DNA from: Acidobacteriota bacterium
GTDB taxonomy: Bacteria; Acidobacteriota; Terriglobia; UBA7540
Assembly: GCA_021828245.1 (NCBI GenBank)
Contig: JAKASC010000109.1
Coordinates: 1 to 7,747, forward strand
Direction of reading: 5' to 3'
DNA: 7,747 nucleotides
Shown here: one piece after another, positions 5,775 through 7,747 of the stretch
Position numbering within the stretch: the stretch's first letter is position 1
How the letters are laid out: each line of letters starts with the position of its first letter
Position numbers and translations under genes: made by a program
The notes under the pieces: model-generated
Databases searched by the model: none
Told to the model about the DNA's origin: nothing
The model's input: the letters and a program-made list of their open reading frames with translations, nothing else

Positions 5775-6002
5775 ATGTCGCTCAATAACCCGTTCCTTAT
5801 TCCCATCGTCGGAACTGTGGGTGGAGTGGTGATGATTATCGCCATCGTCGCCATCGTTTATTGGGCCAAAACGCGCGAGCGCGAGCTGGAAGTGCATCAG
5901 GACTTACGCCTGCGCGAAATGGAGCACCAGAAGCGGATGAAAGAGTTGGAGCTCGAAATCGAAAGAACCCGCGCCCAGCAAGGCGTTCCGAAAGCGGGTT
6001 GA
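5775..6002 (+). CDS. PspB-like small TM plus charged-helix protein, copy 2
   Basis: A 75-residue paralogue of the preceding protein and clearly the closest of the three to it. The N-terminus NPFLIPIVGTVG leads into a TM helix (about 8-30), followed by a charged helix (32-66). Both copies share TRERELE, a D/E-L-R stretch, REME-H and RMKELE in the same order and spacing (here REMEHQKRMKELE, about 47-59). The tail is shorter in charge and ends QQGVPKAG. The ribosome binding site is GAGGAG about seven bases before the ATG. It lies 34 bases after copy 1 and 16 before copy 3, with the GC hairpin in between. It is predicted to be an inner-membrane protein with the helix in the cytoplasm, where it might bind partners or homo-oligomerise. 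Confidence 0.85.
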   Translation: MSLNNPFLIPIVGTVGGVVMIIAIVAIVYWAKTRERELEVHQDLRLREMEHQKRMKELELEIERTRAQQGVPKAG

Positions 6003-6018
6003 AACGAGGCCTTGGAGC

Positions 6019-6216
6019 ATGGACCCCACGTTCCTCATTCCGCTGGCGATCTTTACTGCCGTCGCGGCCCTGGTGTGGGCTCGTTACACCGCCCAGGTCA
6101 AGGACAAGGAATATCGAGTGAAGCGTGCGCTCACTGCGGCCGAAAACGAACATCGGCGCCGCATGGCGGAGTTGGAGCAACAGCTCGACCGGGTAAAGCG
6201 GGGCGACGTGGACTAG
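6019..6216 (+). CDS. PspB-like small TM plus charged-helix protein, copy 3
   Basis: The shortest (65 residues) and most diverged of the three. MDPTFLIP matches the NPFLIP start of copy 2; a TM helix spans about 5-22, then a charged helix runs 26-62. The shared core survives as AENEHRRRMAELE (41-53), so ExEHxxRMxELE is common to all three. Of the set it looks most like PspB in its TM and length (FLIPLAIF compared with the FLAIPLTIF I recall for E. coli PspB). GAGG lies nine bases before the ATG, and GGAG only one base before it. The gene sits 16 bases after copy 2 and 39 before the small LiaI-like gene. The E/K content and lower similarity suggest an older duplication than copies 1 and 2. The function is inferred, not shown. 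Confidence 0.83.
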   Translation: MDPTFLIPLAIFTAVAALVWARYTAQVKDKEYRVKRALTAAENEHRRRMAELEQQLDRVKRGDVD

Positions 6217-6217
6217 T

Positions 6218-6230
6218 GGCATCGGATGCC
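6218..6230. repeat. Perfect inverted repeat in operon spacer
   Basis: GGCATC-G-GATGCC is a perfect 6-base inverted repeat just after the stop codon of PspB-like copy 3. It could be a mRNA hairpin or a protein-binding site. It is followed by a GGCGGCGGCC run, not by T residues. Confidence 0.35.
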
Positions 6231-6255
6231 GGCGGCGGCCACGGGATCGTGAGTT

Positions 6256-6501
6256 ATGGAAACGACATCGGGCAACACGCCAAGCCATCAACAGGGCGAC
6301 GGTAGGCTTCATCACCGACGTTTCCACGGTCTGATGGGTCCGGTCTTGCTCATCGCCGTTGGGGTTTTATTTTTGCTCGACCGGTGGGTTCCCGGGTGGC
6401 AGATTCACCGCACCTGGCCTGCGCTGCTGGTGGTCATCGGGTTGGTCAAATTGGTCGAGGCGACGGGGCCACCTCGGCCGCCCGAGGGGCCCAGAGTTTG
6501 A
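6256..6501 (+). CDS. Small LiaI/LiaF-like two-TM protein
   Basis: An 81-residue protein. A polar, histidine-rich N-terminus (1-26, with H11, H19, H20, H24) leads into a LiaI-LiaF-type TM hairpin (about 27-68): GPVLLIAVGVLFLLDRW, a short turn, then TWPALLVVIGLVKLVE. The pattern GPxLLIAxGVLFLLD and WPxLLxVxG matches the end of the zinc-finger protein at 4507-5184 almost residue for residue. The tail is proline-rich (PPRPPEGP). An in-frame TGA at 6250-6252 makes the ATG at 6256 the earliest start, though its Shine-Dalgarno is weak (GGGA/GTGAG). Family members act in or near the membrane in envelope-stress responses; LiaI of Bacillus subtilis recruits LiaH to the membrane. A similar recruiting role for the PspB-like or other partners is inference. 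Confidence 0.83.
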   Translation: METTSGNTPSHQQGDGRLHHRRFHGLMGPVLLIAVGVLFLLDRWVPGWQIHRTWPALLVVIGLVKLVEATGPPRPPEGPRV

Positions 6502-6547
6502 GCCGGCTGGCGGCAGGCCCGTGGAACACGTGCCGAGCTCCACTTAA

Positions 6548-6598
6548 GGGTGGTGGTGAAGAGAGGACAAAAACCACGCCCTAAAGAGGCGGGTGGTT
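6548..6598 (+). promoter_or_regulatory. Two mutually exclusive hairpins before the LiaI-DUF4097 gene
   Basis: In the 125-base spacer, GGGTGGTGGT (6548-6557) can pair with ACCACGCCC (6573-6581), with one bulge and one G-U pair. The same strand AACCACGCC (6572-6580) can pair instead with GGC (6588-6590) plus GTGGTT (6593-6598). The two structures cannot coexist. This is attenuator-like geometry upstream of the AGGAGGT at 6613-6619, but neither hairpin is followed by a T run. It may simply be GC-rich chance pairing. Confidence 0.25.
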
Positions 6599-6626
6599 GC
6601 TCTGGGATCGGCAGGAGGTTGAAACC

Positions 6627-7747
6627 ATGAGTGCTGGATACCGACGCGGAACCATTTTCTGGGCGCTGATTTTGATTGCCGTGGGCGCTCTGTTTCTCGC
6701 GCAGAACTTCAATCCGGCGTTACATCCTTGGGAGGTCATCGCCAAATTCTGGCCGGTGCTGATTATCCTTTGGGGAATTTCCAAACTGGTGGATTACCTC
6801 CACGCCCAATCGCATCCCGACGAAATTTCACCGCCAATTTTTTCAGGCAGTGAGGTGGTTTTGCTGGTTTTGGTTTTAATCCTCGGCACCCTCATTTCCA
6901 AAATCATTTTGCATCCTTGGAACCATTGGTCGGGGTTCAGCGACCGTGGATTTGCCAGCTTATTCCTGAATTCCTATGCCTACACGCGCACTTTTTCGGT
7001 TCCGGCGGGAACTTCGCCGCACCTGGTGATGGTGGATCCGTGGGGGGACGTGCAGATTCACGGCGGCAACGGCTCCTCGCTTGACGTCACGGTCAAGGAA
7101 ACCATCCGCGCGCAAGACCGCGCCGAAGCGGACCAAACTTCCCGGCAACTGAAGGTTCAAATCGTTCAGCGCGGACCGGATTACGTTCTGCAATCGAATC
7201 TGGATTCTCTTCCTCATGCGGGTAGAAACGTTCGCCTGGACTTCACGCTGCAAGTTCCCAAAGATACGCGGACCGAGATTACCGCCGAGCGCGGGGACCT
7301 GGTGTTGCAAGGCCTGGTGGGCGACCAAGCACTCACCGACAAAAGCGGAGACCTTCACGCCTCGGACCTCCAAGGTATGGTTCGTATTCGCAAGACCAGC
7401 GGTCTGACGGAAGTGCGGGACGTGAAAGGCAATGTGGAAATTGACGGGCGCGGACAGGATATGGAGGTATCTAACGTCTCCGGCACGGTCGCTGTGAATG
7501 GCGATTTTGTCGGGTCGGTGCAATTTTCCAAGGTATTGGGCACGCTCCAGTTCACCTCCTCACGGACGGATTTGAATACCGAGAAAGTCCTCGGCCATCT
7601 GAGCATGGACATGGGGTCGCTGGTGGCCCGGCGCATTGAAGGCCCATTGCAAATTTCCACGGCCCAAAAAGATATTAGCGTGGAAAATTTCGCCTCCGGG
7701 CTGACCATCAAAGACGTGAACGGCGATGTCCACTTGCGGCTCTCTGG
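6627..7747 (+). CDS. LiaI-like TM module fused to DUF4097 (Toastrack) domain, partial
   Basis: The first 373 residues of a protein that is still open at the window edge. Residues 9-58 form a LiaI-LiaF-type TM hairpin (ALILIAVGALFLAQNF, then FWPVLIILWGISKLVD), the third copy in this operon. A third TM helix (77-95, VVLLVLVLILGTLISKIIL) would place the rest outside the inner membrane. From about 115 on comes a beta-rich region of repeated strand-turn units typical of DUF4097/putative adhesin: DPWGDVQIHG, ERGDLVLQG, KSGDLHASDLQG, VKGNVEIDGRG, VSGTVAVNGDF and VNGDVHLRLS, a G-D/N-hydrophobic pattern. LiaG of Bacillus subtilis has a DUF4097 domain. AGGAGGT lies seven bases before the ATG, the strongest ribosome site in the operon. 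A 125-base gap separates it from the previous gene, so an extra internal promoter is possible. The domain call is by repeat pattern; the end is missing. Confidence 0.88.
   Translation, partial: MSAGYRRGTIFWALILIAVGALFLAQNFNPALHPWEVIAKFWPVLIILWGISKLVDYLHAQSHPDEISPPIFSGSEVVLLVLVLILGTLISKIILHPWNHWSGFSDRGFASLFLNSYAYTRTFSVPAGTSPHLVMVDPWGDVQIHGGNGSSLDVTVKETIRAQDRAEADQTSRQLKVQIVQRGPDYVLQSNLDSLPHAGRNVRLDFTLQVPKDTRTEITAERGDLVLQGLVGDQALTDKSGDLHASDLQGMVRIRKTSGLTEVRDVKGNVEIDGRGQDMEVSNVSGTVAVNGDFVGSVQFSKVLGTLQFTSSRTDLNTEKVLGHLSMDMGSLVARRIEGPLQISTAQKDISVENFASGLTIKDVNGDVHLRLS

Noticed and set aside
6523..6550. GGAAC in the last spacer as an internal ECF promoter for the LiaI-DUF4097 gene
   Set aside because: The bases at the expected -10 (TTAAGG/TAAGGG) do not match known ECF -10 motifs well.
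6960..7523. A 187-codon minus-strand ORF
   Set aside because: It lies wholly antisense to the DUF4097 gene, whose repeats and ribosome site are clear; there is no motif or start signal of its own.

Overview
The window looks like chromosomal DNA from a GC-rich, Gram-negative-type soil bacterium. Acidobacteriota is my best guess, from gene content, frequent TTG starts and the overall style of the proteins, but no marker here fixes the phylum. I see no rRNA, tRNA, CRISPR array, insertion sequence or integrase. The coding is dense and intact.

Left part (1-2884). After about 150 bases without a convincing gene comes a plus-strand gene for a tandem GNAT acetyltransferase (154-1182). It converges on a minus-strand pair: a multi-pass membrane protein of the lysylphosphatidylglycerol-synthase/flippase-like family (2884-1805) followed by nrdR (1713-1252), the zinc-ribbon/ATP-cone repressor of ribonucleotide reductase genes. 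A near-consensus sigma-70 promoter (TTGACA, 17-base spacer, TAGGTT) sits just upstream of the membrane protein gene.

Middle (2885-3220). This is a divergent intergenic region of 336 bases. It holds the minus-strand promoter, a 10-base palindrome at its predicted start site, an extended -10 element facing right, and a possible 14-codon leader ORF that ends one base before the next gene.

Right part (3221-7747). Nine tightly spaced plus-strand genes look like one operon, and the last runs off the window. In order they are: an ECF sigma factor; a zinc-type, one-TM anti-sigma factor; a zinc-finger/TM2-like/LiaI-like membrane protein (ATGA overlap with the previous gene); a glycine-zipper hydrophobic protein of 75 residues; three consecutive paralogous small proteins of 65-75 residues, each with one N-terminal TM and a charged helix, resembling PspB in layout; a small LiaI-like two-TM protein; and a LiaI-like TM module fused to a large beta-repeat DUF4097 ('Toastrack') region.

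Interpretation. The parts recall the Lia and Psp envelope-stress systems: LiaI-type TM hairpins, a DUF4097 protein like LiaG, and small TM plus helix proteins like PspB. Here they follow an ECF sigma/anti-sigma switch rather than LiaSR or PspF. I infer an ECF-controlled, membrane-located envelope-stress module in which the LiaI-like hairpin occurs three times and the PspB-like protein three times. The domain calls come from motif reading only. The system-level role is inference.
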